DNA of 64,000 bases from Pyxicephalus adspersus. Its lineage: Eukaryota; Chordata; Amphibia; Anura; Pyxicephalidae. Location of the stretch: the NCBI RefSeq assembly GCF_032062135.1, contig NC_092859.1, positions 45,561,611-45,625,610 of the forward strand, given 5' to 3'. The position numbers were made by a program, and so were the translations under genes. The notes below the pieces were generated by a model. That model did no database searches. It saw nothing but the letters and a program-made list of their open reading frames with translations, and was not told the DNA's origin. Of this stretch, positions 37,168-51,701 are shown in pieces (within the stretch, counting starts at the first letter, position 1; the number at the start of each line of letters is the position of its first letter).

Positions 37168-40100
37168 AGTATATGTTTGTACCAAGAATACAGGATGGCA
37201 ATAAAATTACACTGTGGATAAGATTTTGAAAAAAAAGTAAACAGAACGGATTGCGTTTTCCAAACATATAACTTTTTACAAACATAGAGAATCCTTAGTC
37301 AACACTTATGTCCATGTCAGACTGATGGTGTTAGACCAATTCTTATTTTTACATTTTTATATATATTGTGAATTTACTGAAATGTTTAGAAAGCCTTATA
37401 AAGTGATTTGGCTGCGTTGTATAGCAGCTTGCCAATGGTTATGCCATTTATCAGACACACACGTGCTTCATCTAACATCTTAGGAGAAATATAGGTCCCT
37501 GGTGACTAAAGCATGCCAAACTATGACGAGTGCCCTCACTAAAAATATGCATGTTGCAATGGCAGCCTTCCAGCTGGATAGCCAGATAAAGAGTAGAGAA
37601 CTTGTAATGGGACTGTACACATCATAGGTACAATCAAAGACATTTAAATACATTAAACTGACAATAACAAATTGAAGCCAGAATAGTTACATATATACTG
37701 TAGTCACATACTCTTAAATTATCAATTTGCTTTACCCAAGCACACAATTGATATTCTAACAAGTATATCTCACATCAGATTCATCATATTTTACCCAGAT
37801 ATAGACTTCAAGACTTCAACAAGACTTCAAAGTGCACAAGGGGCAACAGTTGTATAGCAGCAAAAGTTGAAAGCTCATTGCTTCTATATGGGACTAATAT
37901 TATGATTATATATATGAATATTTATATATATATATATATATATAAATACTATAACTGTATTTCCACCCAGCATAATGAGAATACAGAAAGTGGAGTTAAA
38001 CACAAAGCTACAGCACATATATTAAAACGTCGTCCATTCAGCCAGTAATGCCTACAAGGAATTAATGTTAATAACAGGGCTTACGTACATAAATTTCATT
38101 CGTAATACCAGCTTACTGACAAGTACCAATAGAAGTTCACCCATTATACTGCTCTGGAATATTTCAGCAAATTACAGTAATTTTAATAGTTATACCTGCA
38201 TTAATATTATACTGTCACATACACTATATTTCCTGTGTGTGTGTGACTCGCGTGTAATAAAATCTGGGAAGGTAAGGTTAAGGTACTGATCATTTAAACA
38301 AATGAAGAATTTCTAATTTTCAGAGAGGACTTGGCTTTTACTGACGTACAAAAATCTAACCACTTGCTGTATCTGTGCTATAAACTAGCAATTCTAGATG
38401 AAAAGTTGGCCAAGTGGAAAAAAGGATTGATTCACATGGCTCCACCTAATATACTAAATTGATAAACCCTTGTTTTTAGGATTTGTGATGAAATTAAGAC
38501 AGGCAGATGTCACATTTTGAGAAGGCTCTCCTGTGTTTCGAACCTAAAAGTCACTGGACTTGTGGGTTCCACTTTACTGTTGCTTTTTGTTACATATGAA
38601 AGTAAAGTTTTTGCAGTCTTTTTTTACAGGTATGTCTATTCATTAGTTTCTCATTTAATGATAGGGTCAGTGTACCCAGCAGGGATGTAGTCGTAAAAAA
38701 AAAACGAGGAGGCGCAGTACCAGTAAACGACTTGTGTCTGTGTGTCCGTGGGAGATTGATGTTGACCGTTCCCGAAAAGAGTAAGAGCACGGAGTGCGCA
38801 CGCGTGCCCGCCCCGCTTTGCCCCTGGTCACCAATGCCTGATACCAATGCAAATATCCAGTATACATACAGGCTACAATATCTATACAATATGCAGTTAA
38901 GGATTATGCACGCAGTTCTTCTGGCCCCTAATTGTTATTTACCTATAAAATGGGAAAAGCTGTGAATGTGAGTTTGTTACCTAAAACGTTACAATGATTT
39001 TGTAAATTGCATTGTATGTGTGTTGATTCTGTAATCACAAAGAACAGTGTGACTTTTTGTGTTTTGAAGTTTCCTATAATAGCCAAGGTTTGCAGATGGT
39101 GTCATCAAGGAGTTTGGTGGAGAGGTTTTTAAGCATTGTTGAAGTGTGATCATCCTGCGTATTGCAGTAAAAGGTAAAAGAATGAGTGCTGGACAAACTA
39201 TTACAGTCAAACTTGTTAGCAAAGAAAGAAGAGAATGCACATGTTGTAAAAAAAGTAACAAAATACTAATTTAGATGTATAATTTAACTATGTTTGTCTA
39301 TTAGGAGCCTCTGTTTTTTAAAGTTTAGCCTAAAGAAAGCACAGTTAACTTCTCTCTAAACAAAAGTCTTTCATTTGCTTTACAGATTATACCTTCACAC
39401 AGTGGTAAGACTTTGGGGTCAGATAAAAGGTCCATGCAACCACATCAAAATAGATGACACTTATCTACATCTGGATTGAATAATCTACTTCTGACGGTAT
39501 TTCCTCTAGTTAAGTATTTATACTTTCATTCCACATTTTATAATTTGACATAACACTCTTTTAACACTTAAAAGTCAAATGTCAGCACTTAAAATTGCAT
39601 TTTAGTTGCCATTCTGTTGACAATTTAATTACAAGCTTCCTTAAAGAAGAAAAGATGTGTTTATTGAATCCTGCTGCCCCTTTAACTTCCTTTTAAGAGT
39701 ACCAGACCACAGTCGAGTCACTATAAATCACTTACACCAATATTATTCCTGATGACTGGCAATATGCTAGTTAAACCAAGTGTTTTTAGGTTACAATTGA
39801 GATATTCCCCAGACATTGTCAAAGTGATACCTTCAGAGTCCCAGTATCAGCTTAATCAATCTAACATTGCTCTGTGAAAACAAATTATAGCACATAACTG
39901 GTTATTCTGTCAGGTTCTGTTACTATAGTAATACATTATAATTTGACTTAATAAAGCAGAATACTCAGCAGACAACAAATTAAGTAGTAACATATTTAAA
40001 GCTGCTGCAAAAAAAAAACTGAATTTAGAATTCCTAATCTAATTAATTTAACTTAATTAATTTAGTTCTCAATACAATTGAAGAATACTGTTCTTGCAAC

Positions 40101-40652
40101 AAAGGTTTCCAGTGTATGGTTTTAAACTGTGACATTTCTACATTATACAGCTGCTATATAGAAATGTTGGACAAGAGAAAGCAATGCACAAAATGAATAC
40201 ATACATCTATGCTCAGAAAGTGTTTGATGGGATAAAAGGAGGCATGGGGGCATGGTTTACTAATACAACATAATGTTATCAGTGATATTTAAGACATATA
40301 TTAGAGGAGGGCAATCTATAATGGTTTTCTATATAATTAGTTTTGATTTATTACATTATTTTATTTTTTATTGTACATTTATTATTAATTTTATTAGCCA
40401 AGTAAATGTACTTAACCAAGTAAATAGTCTTTATCTTAACTCCATATGGATACGTAGTTTTCCTAGGAATGCAATGCTCTTCTCAACCTCAAAAAAAAAT
40501 ATATCTCACACAGAAAATTTCTTACAGTGAATGAAGGTTACATCATTGCTTTTCAGAGAAAGGGGGGTTCTCCTTAAAAATAGATTTTCTATCCATAGTA
40601 ATGAGTTGAACCAACATATACACAACATGACTCATGCTCATGCCTAACTCAT

Positions 40653-40878
40653 AGGGTCTGATTTATTAAAGCACTCCAAGGCTGGAGAGGATACACTTTC
40701 ATCAGTAAAGCTGGGTGATCCATCAAACCTGGAATGGATCTGGTCCAGGACTCAAAACATTTGATAGCAAATACCAAATGACTTTGAATAAATCTATTCC
40801 AGGTTTGCTGGATCACTCAGCTTCACTGACGAACGTGTATCCTCTCCAGCCTTGAAGAGCTTTAACAAAATCAGGGCC
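40653..40878. mobile_element. Palindromic foldback element, nearly complete
   Basis: Best preserved copy: left end GGGTCTGATTTATTAAAGCA, right end GCTTTAACAAAATCAGGGCC. The inner arms CTGGGTGATCCATCAAACCT and AGGTTTGCTGGATCACTCAG pair around a core with AAAACATTTGATAGCAAAT. Confidence 0.8.
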
Positions 40879-41484
40879 ATACAGTGAATGTGAAAAACTG
40901 ACTGGAGCAGTCAAACTCTAATCAAAATGTTTGTTATACCTGAACTGTGCTGATTACAGACTTGTTTCCAGCTGATTTGTGTGTGTAAACTGTCTGATTA
41001 GCATTTAGCAACCAAACTTTGCCGATGACAGTAAGTATTTAGGGCCCTTTTAGGGCATTTCCTTCATAAGATATTCTCTTAGGGGTTATGAGTTAAAAAT
41101 GTGCTAATAAGAACAGCAGCTATAAAGGCTACATTGCTGCAAAAGCTAGAGAACTTCAGAAAAAGGAATAACACATCTCTAACATCAAAATTTAAAAAAA
41201 GATCTTTTTAACGAGAGCCAGTACACCTGCATCGAGAAAGCTAGCATCTAATTTACACATCAATACAGTTCTCAGTAGTTGTCATAGAAACACAAGGCAC
41301 TGAGGAAAGGCCAAAGATGTTGGCATAGTTTCTTCCTGTTTTCATTAAAGTGAATAATAAAATATATTTTTTGCTCCCAGGCAGTTTCCACTGTCCCACT
41401 TTTATTCAGTCAATTTACGCTTTTATGAAAAAAAAAGTTTCAAGAATATCTGATTTAACAAATTGTAAAATATTTTACTGTCTA

Positions 41485-42038
41485 CAGTCCTTGTGCCCAA
41501 CCTGCAGCATCATCTGTGAGGCCCTCAGGGCCTCCACAAACTGTTCTGTTATAATTAATCTAGATGTTTGCCCACCCCAGTAAAGGAAAAATATCCTAGC
41601 AGCAAATTGCTTTCTTAATTTATTTCCTTTGGTTTTTTTTCTGCTGCCCATTCTCTTTCACTTTTTGTGTTTTCTTTGATTTTTCATAATGAATTTTTAA
41701 TTCATCGATTCATTTGTATGAAATTAAATAATAAATGTGTCACAGATATTTTTAAGGGGTTGTAGAAAACTCACATGCAGAATAAATTATTTAAAAAGAG
41801 GTTGCAATAACGGCAATCTCTAGCATCTCATAACACCCCCTTCCCCCACCGGCTCCAAAATTCCTATACATGTTCACATTCCCTGACCATAAACTGTAGC
41901 AGCATGCCCATGGTCTTTGACCATTTCCTGCTCCATGTTTTTGTAAAAATATGTTCACTGAAAATACTGTGCAGGCATTACATGATGTTATGGGCTGCAT
42001 TTAGGCCCCTAGATGAAGAAAGTTGACTAACACTAGTG
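41485..42038. mobile_element. Probable hAT-like element remnant
   Basis: Starts CAGTCCTTGTGCCCAACCTG and ends AAGTTGACTAACACTAGTG, which look like decayed forms of the 'caacctgcggccc ... gttggacaccactg' termini of hAT elements. The interior is C-rich without coding. Confidence 0.45.
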
Positions 42039-45000
42039 TACAGACTATTGTAAAATGGACTATCTATAGTTTCTCACATTGGTCATTACCACCCTTTATA
42101 AAGTTGAGTAAAACTCTGCCAAGATAAGTTAACCTCTGTTTATTTCATATATTCAGTCAGGCTATGGGGGTGACGGGAAATAAAATGATCTTTTTAATGA
42201 GTACATGATGCACTGTTCTATTAGACTGCATTAGAAACATAATTGGCTGAATCTTTTTTTCTAATTGGAACAAAGTGTTTCTTCTAAATTATAGACAACA
42301 TAGATATTACATAGGTGCTAGTGACATTTGGAAACAATTAGGATGATTAATGATAACAGATACCTTATCCTTGTCAGCCTATTTGCAAAAGAGAAAATGG
42401 CCTACAACAACAAAATCTAATAATTGGCTAACACTGATAAAAAAACTTGAGTTATTTTTTGTATTGATCAGTATTTTGCATAAACATTCTGTAAAAATAT
42501 AAACCAAATTGCTACTCATTCTCTCTAAGCCTTTTATGTAGCAGAGATAAAAATACAGTATATAAAAAAGGAATAATCGTATAGACTAGTATAGACTTTA
42601 CACATCCTCAAACATAAGCATTAAAGTATCTTTAACTATTTCTAGACAATAAAAAATGATATTTGTGCATGAAATAAAAATTAAATATTTACATAATTAT
42701 CGACAAGTTAATAAATTGTACTTTCTAACCCAGTTCTATCCCCCCAGCACTTGGCAGTAGGTGTGTGCCAATTCCTGCATAATAAATTGTGACTAGTTCG
42801 AGCCATACTTAAGTCACATTCAAGGAGACTTTGATATTTGGATATTCTATGCCCCAGTCATCAAGGCTAATGAAGATTAATTCTAGGTACTGGTTAGGAG
42901 ACACTTTACAAGTAGGTGGAGGAAAGAACGATTTTGACACTGAATTCACATTGAATTCATACTATTTCTTGAACTACTGTTGACTATCTACCCAGATTCT
43001 CAGTAAAATATGCCAGTGCCAAAAGATGCAAAATAATTGTATTGAATTGTATCTGAAAATATACAACTTCTAGGTTAGGTTCAGGTTAGGACTCCAACAT
43101 AATGGCCAGAGCAGGTGTGTAGACCCAAGAACTCGAATGCAGATACTTTAACAATCTAGAATGACCCGTAAACACTAGGTGCCTGGCGAATTATCGTTTT
43201 TTGGTATACTGACCTTTTAAGTAAAATTAAAACAGTCTCTTTATGTAAGATATTACGCTTTGCTTTACAATTTTAAAGCTGCGTACATCCAAATACTGTT
43301 TACCAAAAAATGGATAGTAAATGCAATTAGTGTGTACTTCTTAACATGATGCAGCTTTCAGAACCATGATTCATTTTATTTCAGACATATAATTATTTTG
43401 AGAAAATAAGTCCTCTGTGCCAGATTCCATAAACCAATGCTCCAAAGCTAAGTCAAGACTACTTAATAAGTAAATGCATTCAAACATCAATCTGCAGAGC
43501 AATGCCTTTCCAAACTGTTCCTTCTCTGACAGCTATGTGAGTCAGCCAAAGTTCAGGATAATTGCACCAGTACTGTGACATCTCGGAACAAATTGTGTAA
43601 TATCAGCTTAAAGCAATGCAACACACTGATGCTGTTTTCCTGAATGAGACATTCGTATCTAAATGTGCATTGAACTAATGAACTACATATGAAAAAACAC
43701 ACTGTACGTAGTAATAAGCCCTCAATTTTAAGGTACTGCTTTTGATATGTGAATCAAACCTTGCTGTGTTTTCTTAGACTAAGATCTATCAAAAATATAT
43801 TTTACTGCTTTCCTATTGCTTGTCCTAGTAAACATTTTTGGGCACAATGTTTCAACTATTACCTAAAATTAATAATGATAATTTATGCAGATCATCAGTC
43901 CAGACAAGATAGTTAGAATTACTGTGTATGGTATAACTTATCGGAAACAAATAAGAATAAATAATTTATGGCAAACAAGTAATTCAGGTTAGTTTTCAAC
44001 CTTCAGTAGAATTTCCCTTGGCTGTGGGCGGCTGCAGAATACCCAGCTTGAGAAGATGTAATAACAGACCACCAATCAGTAAGTTCCTGATGGGTCATGT
44101 AGATGTGGGTAATGTAATCAATGGTTTTGTAAAACAGGCTTTGACATAGGAATGGAAATGTTAATGACAAGGACAAATTAAATCGATAATATATGCTGAA
44201 AGAATGGAAAGATACTGATGACAAGCAAACGTGATTGATGTTAATATGCATAAAATTCTATCAGTTTGCCAAGAGATTGGTGCTAGAACATCATAAAAAA
44301 CAAAGATCAAAACTGACACAATGCTCTGGTTGTTAAAAATAAATTATTAATGTAGCACAAGCATCAATCACAACTGGGAGCAGAAAACAATTATCTGCCC
44401 CAATAAAACCTAAAAGGTTTCTACAGCTATAACAGGCATACAGACTTCAGCCCGTCAATCTCTGTGCAAATTTTTGGATTGTGGGATGAAACAAACAGAA
44501 AAAGCATCCATTTGTCACTGGTCAAATGTGAATCCCTATGGAACATCACTCCTGAAAAACATAGTTGGCTTTGCAAAGTCCACAGCCTAAACATCTTCAT
44601 TCAAATGTCTTGCAGAAGCCGTACACAATGAATTCTGTACTGCACTACTGCAATTAAATTACTGCAAACTAATCCCAAAATACACCAAGAAGGAAGCCCC
44701 TGCATCTGGTATGTTAGGGTAATCCCTGCTCATCTAATGTGACACCAGGCAGCTAAATGTGGGAAGCCAAATGTGGGAGGATAAAGGCTGAATATAAACA
44801 AAGCAATGCTTACACAAGATTGGACCTATGATGACAGCACAGGGAGAGAAATACCAGTGGTGATAGGTTTTATTTGCAAAACAGCCTGGATATTTATTAG
44901 GATGTATTAAAAGTACATTTATTATTTATTTTGTTACTGAGATCTCACAGTTGCCAGATAACAGGTTCAGGCACGTTTTCTAGAGTTAATATCTCTATAA

Positions 45001-48000
45001 GAGTTTTTATAAATAACATTTTATCCAGTTTTACATGATGGTTAAAACACAGTTGCTAATCCATGTCAACATTTTTTGAAACCATAATTTCAGGATATAA
45101 TAGAAAAAATGGTATTCTATTAGTAATCATATAACAAAATGCAAAACAATAAGGATAAACTGGGACCACAATAGCTGCTATTTGTGGACTAGTTCTTGTC
45201 AGTACAAGTTTTAATTGTCCATCCACACTTAGCAATGAATTAAACAGTGAAAAGCTATATTTATTTGGTTAGGAGCATGTTTAAATATAAATGTGTGGAA
45301 AGCTATGAAATTGGCCAGGCAAGACTAAACACTGAGCAGTCTCCACATGTAAAGCAAGTGAACAGAAATAGGCAAACCCACTGGAAATGTGCCAGCCTAA
45401 TTTGTATCTTGTTTAATCTGTGTATGTGGAAACTGACTATTAAGCAGAACAACGTAAAATAAGCAAATACCAGTATAAACATTGAATGCAAGGCTGATAT
45501 TCTCATCTTATATTAGGTTGAAGTTCACACTCACATTTTTTATAATCAGTACTATTTGGTGAAAATGTATTTAGCACTCCTCCCCCCTCCACATAAAAAA
45601 AGGGTTATTTTGCAATGAATTCGCGTTTTTTTCCAGGTGTTTGTGTGTGGTACAGTAACATTGCCCTAAAGTGATAAAATTTACTCAACGTACTTCTTGT
45701 ATGGGGAGAAGCATTATCACCCTAAACTTATAATTTATAACTTATAACTTTAATTATAACAAGTTAATTATAACATCCTTATACTCCATTGCATTGCCTC
45801 CCTCTCCTTATTTCTTTTACATAGGAGGAAGTAGTTGTGTAGTTCACAGAAGATAGCTTGAAAAGCTGACAACATTGTTAAGTTTTAGCTCAGTACAAAG
45901 GAAGTTTCAAGAATCCTGGATATTTTCAAGGATCGTCAGGTATTTTTTTTTTACATTATTCAAAGGATTGTAAAAAAAGTAGGAAGGAATTCATAAAACT
46001 CCCACTGATTTTCCCAAAGCTGCTTATGCATAAGCAATAAAATGGCTTGCATAATACTGTATTATTCCTGTATTATTACAATGGAAGGTTTATTTGTTTA
46101 GGAATTGGGCTAAACCACAAGTTTTGTGAGTGTACAAATACAAAATACTAAACTACATGCAGTTGTTATGTCTTATTAAAAACAAGCAATATATGGCATA
46201 GCTTGTTTAAAAACAGCTAAAGCATATGTAACCCAATTATTATAATCCAATGTAAACTATTTTCAATATTTTTAAACCTTCAGCTATTAATCTAAAATCT
46301 GAGGATCTTACTATGGAGGTCCTTGCTGAAACACTTTCCAGTATAGAAAGATAGGGACAGTGCTCTGTCCCTATCTTCTAATTCAGCTCCTGCATATTCA
46401 CTCTGTTATACGGGCTTGCCATAGACACAAGTGGCTATTTTAACACACAGTACATGGTACACTACTAAATTGATTGTCACTAGGTAAGAGTTTATATAAA
46501 CGTTAATAGGACTTTTGCTCATATAAGTAGCATCAGTAACAAAAATAGTGTATGCAATCTTTTGTGTCCTGACAAATCTGCTCAACCTGCCATGTATTGT
46601 ATTCAGATGGCAATGTGGTCAGAATGCCCCAGACTAATTTCTAGATGAGCTCAGAATAGCTGTTCATTAGGAACATGTACACTGGGGAATTTACCAGACA
46701 ATATGGAGATAATTTTGTGTATTTATAGCGATGCACCTGTGCTATTTCAGTTTGAGTTACCAAGCTCAGTATGTCAATAGAGCAATAAAATGTAGGACAC
46801 AAACTCCTGTGCTTTTATCTATGTTAAACAATCAGATTTTACTGTATATTTTGGATATAGAAAGCTATCTGATAACTGATTTGGGCTACTGCATATTGAT
46901 AGTTTATTAATTACATGTTACTGCATTTCATTACTTTTATTACATAATACACCTACATTTTTTCAAAAATACTAACATATACAAAAATAAACATTTGTTC
47001 TGCACAATGGGTGCCTGAACAAAGTGTCCTATCTAATACACTTTTTATTATCCCCTTTTAAAAACTAAACAAATAGCTAAATGCATAGTTGAAATAAATA
47101 AATTTCGATGTTTTTCGTGCTTAAAGATTAAATTCTATACCCAGCACCAAGTTTTGTTACTTGGCACAATTGCTAAACATCACACCCAGACATGCAGATG
47201 CTGCTGTTAAGAAACAAAACATGATTCAGGACCTACCAAAGCTGTGACTAAGCAGGAAGCTTAAGTGAATAATAAGGATATTGTTGTGATTTTTTCTGTA
47301 TAAGAATGAACATTTTATGTGACTTTCATGGCCAAAAGGTTGTTTTTATGCTATACATTGCTTGACAGTGGAACAGGCGAGCTGGTAATATTGCATGACA
47401 CTCTAAGTCACCACATGGTTACCCTATGGACTGTTAGATTCTGAATAGGGAGTATCATTGGAAGATCTCTCATTGACTATGACATATACCATGTCCATAT
47501 TGCATAGCTATGTATGAGATTGTCTGATCACTGTCCAATGGTTGACATTTTGATATCTGTATGTATTTATCATGGACAATCAGCCCTTTCTTAGCATTAG
47601 AAGGAACTCTAATAAAACTTTCCTATGCTCTGTGTCACCACAGGGTTATTTGTTATATATTGGATTACAGTAACGCTTGTGCTTCTGTTCACACACATAC
47701 ATATGTATACAACCTCCTCCCCTGAAGCTACTGCAGATTAACATTGTTCATTATGTGGCTCCCTGCGGAGAAAACCTCTGAAGCTAGGAAGTGCTCAGGA
47801 AGTTGTCTGTTACTTTCATTGACGCCACAAGAGTAAGCTATGCATGTACATTATATATAGTACCATGACTATGTACTATACACAATCTTTTTAAGCTCCT
47901 TCATTACCTGGACTACTTATCAATGTAGAAAAACATATTTAGGACAGTTTTTTCAGGACTGCATAAGATAAATCACGGAGTAGACAGGCAGAAATGATAA

Positions 48001-48540
48001 AAAGTCTATGTTGACAAGAATCTACCAATTTGGCTTTTGCAGTAGACAACTGCCATGGATGTGGAAACACTGAAAACACCCATAACAAGTCAAATATTAT
48101 ATTTAGATGCTAAGGATTGTTGTGTTGCATATAACCATACAAAAAAGCGAATGCACATTCTTTTTTCAGCTTTTACATATACATCTAACTGTATGTTGTA
48201 GCATTCCTTAAACTTCATACAAAACCAAAGGTGTCTAAAGATGCCAAGATGTACAACAAAAATAATACTGGAAACGCGCAATTTGTAAACACTTTGGAAA
48301 ACTGATCATTCACCCAAAGCTGCTTGGCAAGTGGGTAATTGTATTGGATGGATCGTTTCCAATTACATGATCATTGTCTAACCCACCTGCAAAAAGCTGG
48401 ATCATTGAGTTAAAACTATGGGCATCTCAGAGCACATATCATGTGGAAACAGCCACATAATTCACCAAAATAATAGTAATTACATGGTACAATTCAATTA
48501 CCTATAGCTAACATGTATCATAAAAAGTATGATGTCTCAC

Positions 48541-50976
48541 CTGCCCAGGCCCAATTAGAGTGGGGTATAAAACATCGTTTTCATTGAACATGCTTTTCAG
48601 TTGAGGAAAATTTAATGGCCTCATGAAGTTGATATCATTTTTATCTGACATTGTAGAATAGCAGGATTTGTAACACTGACCCTTGGGATCTGTTGGTGCC
48701 ATCCTAACTTCCATATACTTCAGAGTACCATCTGAGTTCAAATGTAGAGTTGGCTGATACTGTCCTGTGTAGTGATTCGGCTCAGACCCATTTTTGCAAC
48801 ACCATCCTGTACCACCGCTATCCTTTTTCAGACATTTTATCAGCAATATTGTGAAGGTGATAAATGACACAGCACTTATAGCCACCAAAGAAATAATTAA
48901 ATACATTGTTAGTTCAGAGCTGTTTGTTGAACTTGGAAACAAATCCTGGGACTTCATGTTTTCTTGAACTGTAGTATCCTCCAATGTAATGATGATTGTC
49001 ACTGTAGCAGACAAAGAAGGTTCTCCATGATCACTAACTGAAATAACTAAACTTTGCTCTTGGTTGTCATTGTCCTGAAAACTACGGGTAGTTCTGATTT
49101 CTCCCATTTGGGAAGATATAGTAAATAAAGATATGTCTGTGGCATTAGCAAAGTTATATGATAACCATGCATTATGACCAGAATCAAGGTCCACTGCATT
49201 AACTTTAGTGACAAAGTATCCACCGGGGGCTGACCTTGGTATCTTCTGATGGGCAAGAAAATCATCAGAATGTTCAGGGTAGAAAATTGATGGAGAATTG
49301 TCATTGGCATCTAAGATGAAGATATATGCAGTTGTATTGGAAAACTGTTTTGGAGATCCAGAATCTTCAACATTTACGGTAATCTGTAGAACCTGGACCT
49401 GTTCAAAATCAAATGAGCGCTGTGCATAAATATTTCCAGTTTTTGGATTTATATATACAAAAGATGATGCAGAGGAACCTCCGACCTGACCATCAGTGAT
49501 TGAATAAACTAAGCTGGAATTTTCTCCTTCATCTGGATCTGATGCCAACACTTCTAAAAGTAGCTGCCCTGGCTTGTTGTTTTCTTGTACACTTGCACTG
49601 TAAGTAACTTGAGAAAACGTAGGCTGGTTGTCATTAACATCAGAGATTTTCAAAGTGATTGCTTTTTGCGTCCTTAAAGGAGGAGACCCCATGTCACTTG
49701 CAACCAAGTCAATAACATACTGAGACACAGTTTCTCTATCTAAGACACCATCAGTAATTAGAGAATAGTGATCATCTGAAGAGGTGAATTTAAATGGTAA
49801 ATTAGATGGTAGTTCCAGTCTTACCTCCCCATTTGGACCCATATCTTTGTCGTTTACTCTGAAGAGCCCAACGACTGTTCCAATTGGTGTATCTTCAGGA
49901 ACATCTGTCATTAAAGAGGTCAGCAGTATCTCAGGTGCATTATCATTGACATCATCAACTTCCACGTGAATAATACAGCTTCCCTCCATTTCTGGCACAC
50001 CTTTGTCTTTTGCTCTGATTGATAACTCAAATGACTTTGATTCCTCATGATCGACAGGTCCAATAACAGAAATTACTCCTGTGCTTGGATTTAAGGCAAA
50101 TAATCTTTTAATAGAATCCGGTGTGTGATCATCAAAAGAATATTCAATTTCACCATTGGCACCTTCATCAAGATCGGTGGCATTCAGTTTTATAAGTATT
50201 GTGTTAGCAGCAGTATTTTCCTTTAAATTAACTTTATAGGATCCCTTTTCAAAGGTAGGTGGATTGTCATTTAAATCCATAACAATGACATTTATTTGTG
50301 TTGTTCCAGATCTTGGAGGAGTTCCTCCATCTATAGCTGTAAGGATAAGGTGATGTCTGTCTGCTTCTTCTCTGTCTAAAACTTTTTCTAACACTAGCTC
50401 TGGAATGACAGTTCCATCTTTGCGGTTCTTTACAGACAGTGAAAAATAAGGACTTGGTTCCAGTTTATATTGTTTAATTCCATTGGTTCCCACGTCCAGG
50501 TCATGTGCACTTTCCAAAGTAAACCTAGCTCCGGGACTTGCTATTAATTCTGTAATCTTTATAGTTCTTTCATTGTTTGAAAACATAGGAGAGTTATCAT
50601 TTATATCCAAAACCTCTACCATAAATCGGTGTAGTTGTAGAGGGTTTTCTATAACTACTTCAATGGGTAACACACAGCTTGTGCTAGAGCCACACAGGCT
50701 CTCCCTGTCTATCTTTTCATTTACTACCAAAGCTCCATTTTCCCAGTTCACAGCAAAGTATTTTCTGCTTCCCTCTGATCCCATCCGAAGCTTGCGTTTT
50801 GAGAGATCAGAGATTTTCAGCCCCAAATCTTGAGCTACATTTCCAACTGCTGTCCCTGGTTCAGACTCCTCCACAACTGAATAGCGAAGCTGCCCAGAGA
50901 CCCATCCCCAGCTACAAAGGAAAAAGAAGCACTTTACTTGCCATTTCCAAGTCTCTGCTGAGTTTTGAATGTCCAT
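48541..50976 (-). CDS. pcdhgc5: Protocadherin gamma variable exon V2 (gamma-C5-like, last variable exon)
   Basis: Single large first exon coding 812 residues, with donor GTGAGA and phase 0 junction to C1. Seen: signal peptide 1-28 (mature QLRYSVVEESEPGT); CX5C loop in EC1 (C95, C101); cadherin linker motifs DINDNSP (124-130), DLNDNPP (234-240), DVNDNAP (342-348), DVNDNQP (446-452) and DANDNSP (556-562); EC6 to about 690; membrane span about 691-713; cytoplasmic motif DGTLKYMEVRMAPTD (749-763). The N-terminus and this cytoplasmic motif closely resemble mammalian PCDHGC5 as I know it, and the position as the exon nearest the constant region also fits C5. All five calcium linkers keep the canonical pattern. 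The gene symbol is an inference from similarity and position; V1 is a close paralogue, so one-to-one orthology is uncertain. Confidence 0.95.
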
Positions 50977-51270
50977 AACTTAAACCTTCCCTCCAAGCAG
51001 CTTGACTGCTGTCTCCGAATCCACATGTAAATCCTAGGAATTTATTGAATCCATTGTGCACAAAGAGACCTTCATATAGTAGCACATTTGTATCCAACTT
51101 GATAAATACATTCACAGAACTCTTATTAGAGCAGCAGCCTTCCTTTCTGTGTTGCTGGAGGAAAGCTTCACAAAACCAGAGGGGAGAGAAAGGATGACAG
51201 CAGAGGCTCTGATGTGTGCAGCACAGAAGGTTCAGATGTCATCTCTGCCCTCTACTGGCTACTCTTATTA
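50977..51270 (-). promoter_or_regulatory. V2 promoter region with a CTCF/CSE-type motif
   Basis: At 51245-51258 the minus strand reads CCAGTAGAGGGCAG, which fits the CTCF core consensus CCASYAGRKGGCRS at all 14 positions. It is 269 bp upstream of the V2 start codon and points in the direction of transcription. In mammalian Pcdh clusters a conserved sequence element bound by CTCF sits at a similar distance upstream of most variable exons, in the same orientation, and tethers the chosen promoter to a distal enhancer. Promoter function here is inferred from motif, place and orientation. No convincing TATA box is seen. Confidence 0.6.
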
Positions 51271-51701
51271 ACTGAAAGTGTAAATATATGAGTGCTATAT
51301 TTACAAACAAGTTTAAAAAGACACATTACCGCCTGTACTTTTTGTTAACTCCATGATTTTTTCCTACTGCAGATTTATATTTCTGAAGCACCTTTATCTA
51401 AAAATATGTAACACTTAAATCAGTATTTTTGTGTATTATTTTTAGTTGCATAACCATTGACACCTAGCAGTAAACCCAATGTAACATCATTTTCTACACT
51501 TCTAATATTAGAGTCTGGTGCAGAGAACAAACTAATGTCTACTTTATTGTAACATTGGCTTGCCTTTATTTTGACATAAACACAACCAGGAAAGCATTTC
51601 TTCAATTTAGAGTACATTCGGAAGTACCAAATACAGTCCACACTGTGGAAGTTTGCATTGCCATGTTTTTACGTTTTTTTAATCACGGGGCTAAACTGCT
51701 A

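Larger units (their letters stand above)
35794..48540 (-). other. pcdhg: Intron between V2 and constant exon C1
   Basis: 12.7 kb with no long open frame, so no intact variable exon lies between V2 and C1. It holds palindromic foldback elements (36496, 40653), a short 147-bp element (37020), a (TA)n tract (37913-37945), a CpG-rich patch (38690-38840), an hAT-like remnant (41485) and a perfect hairpin (46348). The rest is AT-rich with no recognised signal. Confidence 0.7.

Noticed and set aside
48508..48540. C-terminal extension of the V2 open frame
   Set aside because: Follows the GTGAGA donor after GPGQ; read-through into the intron.
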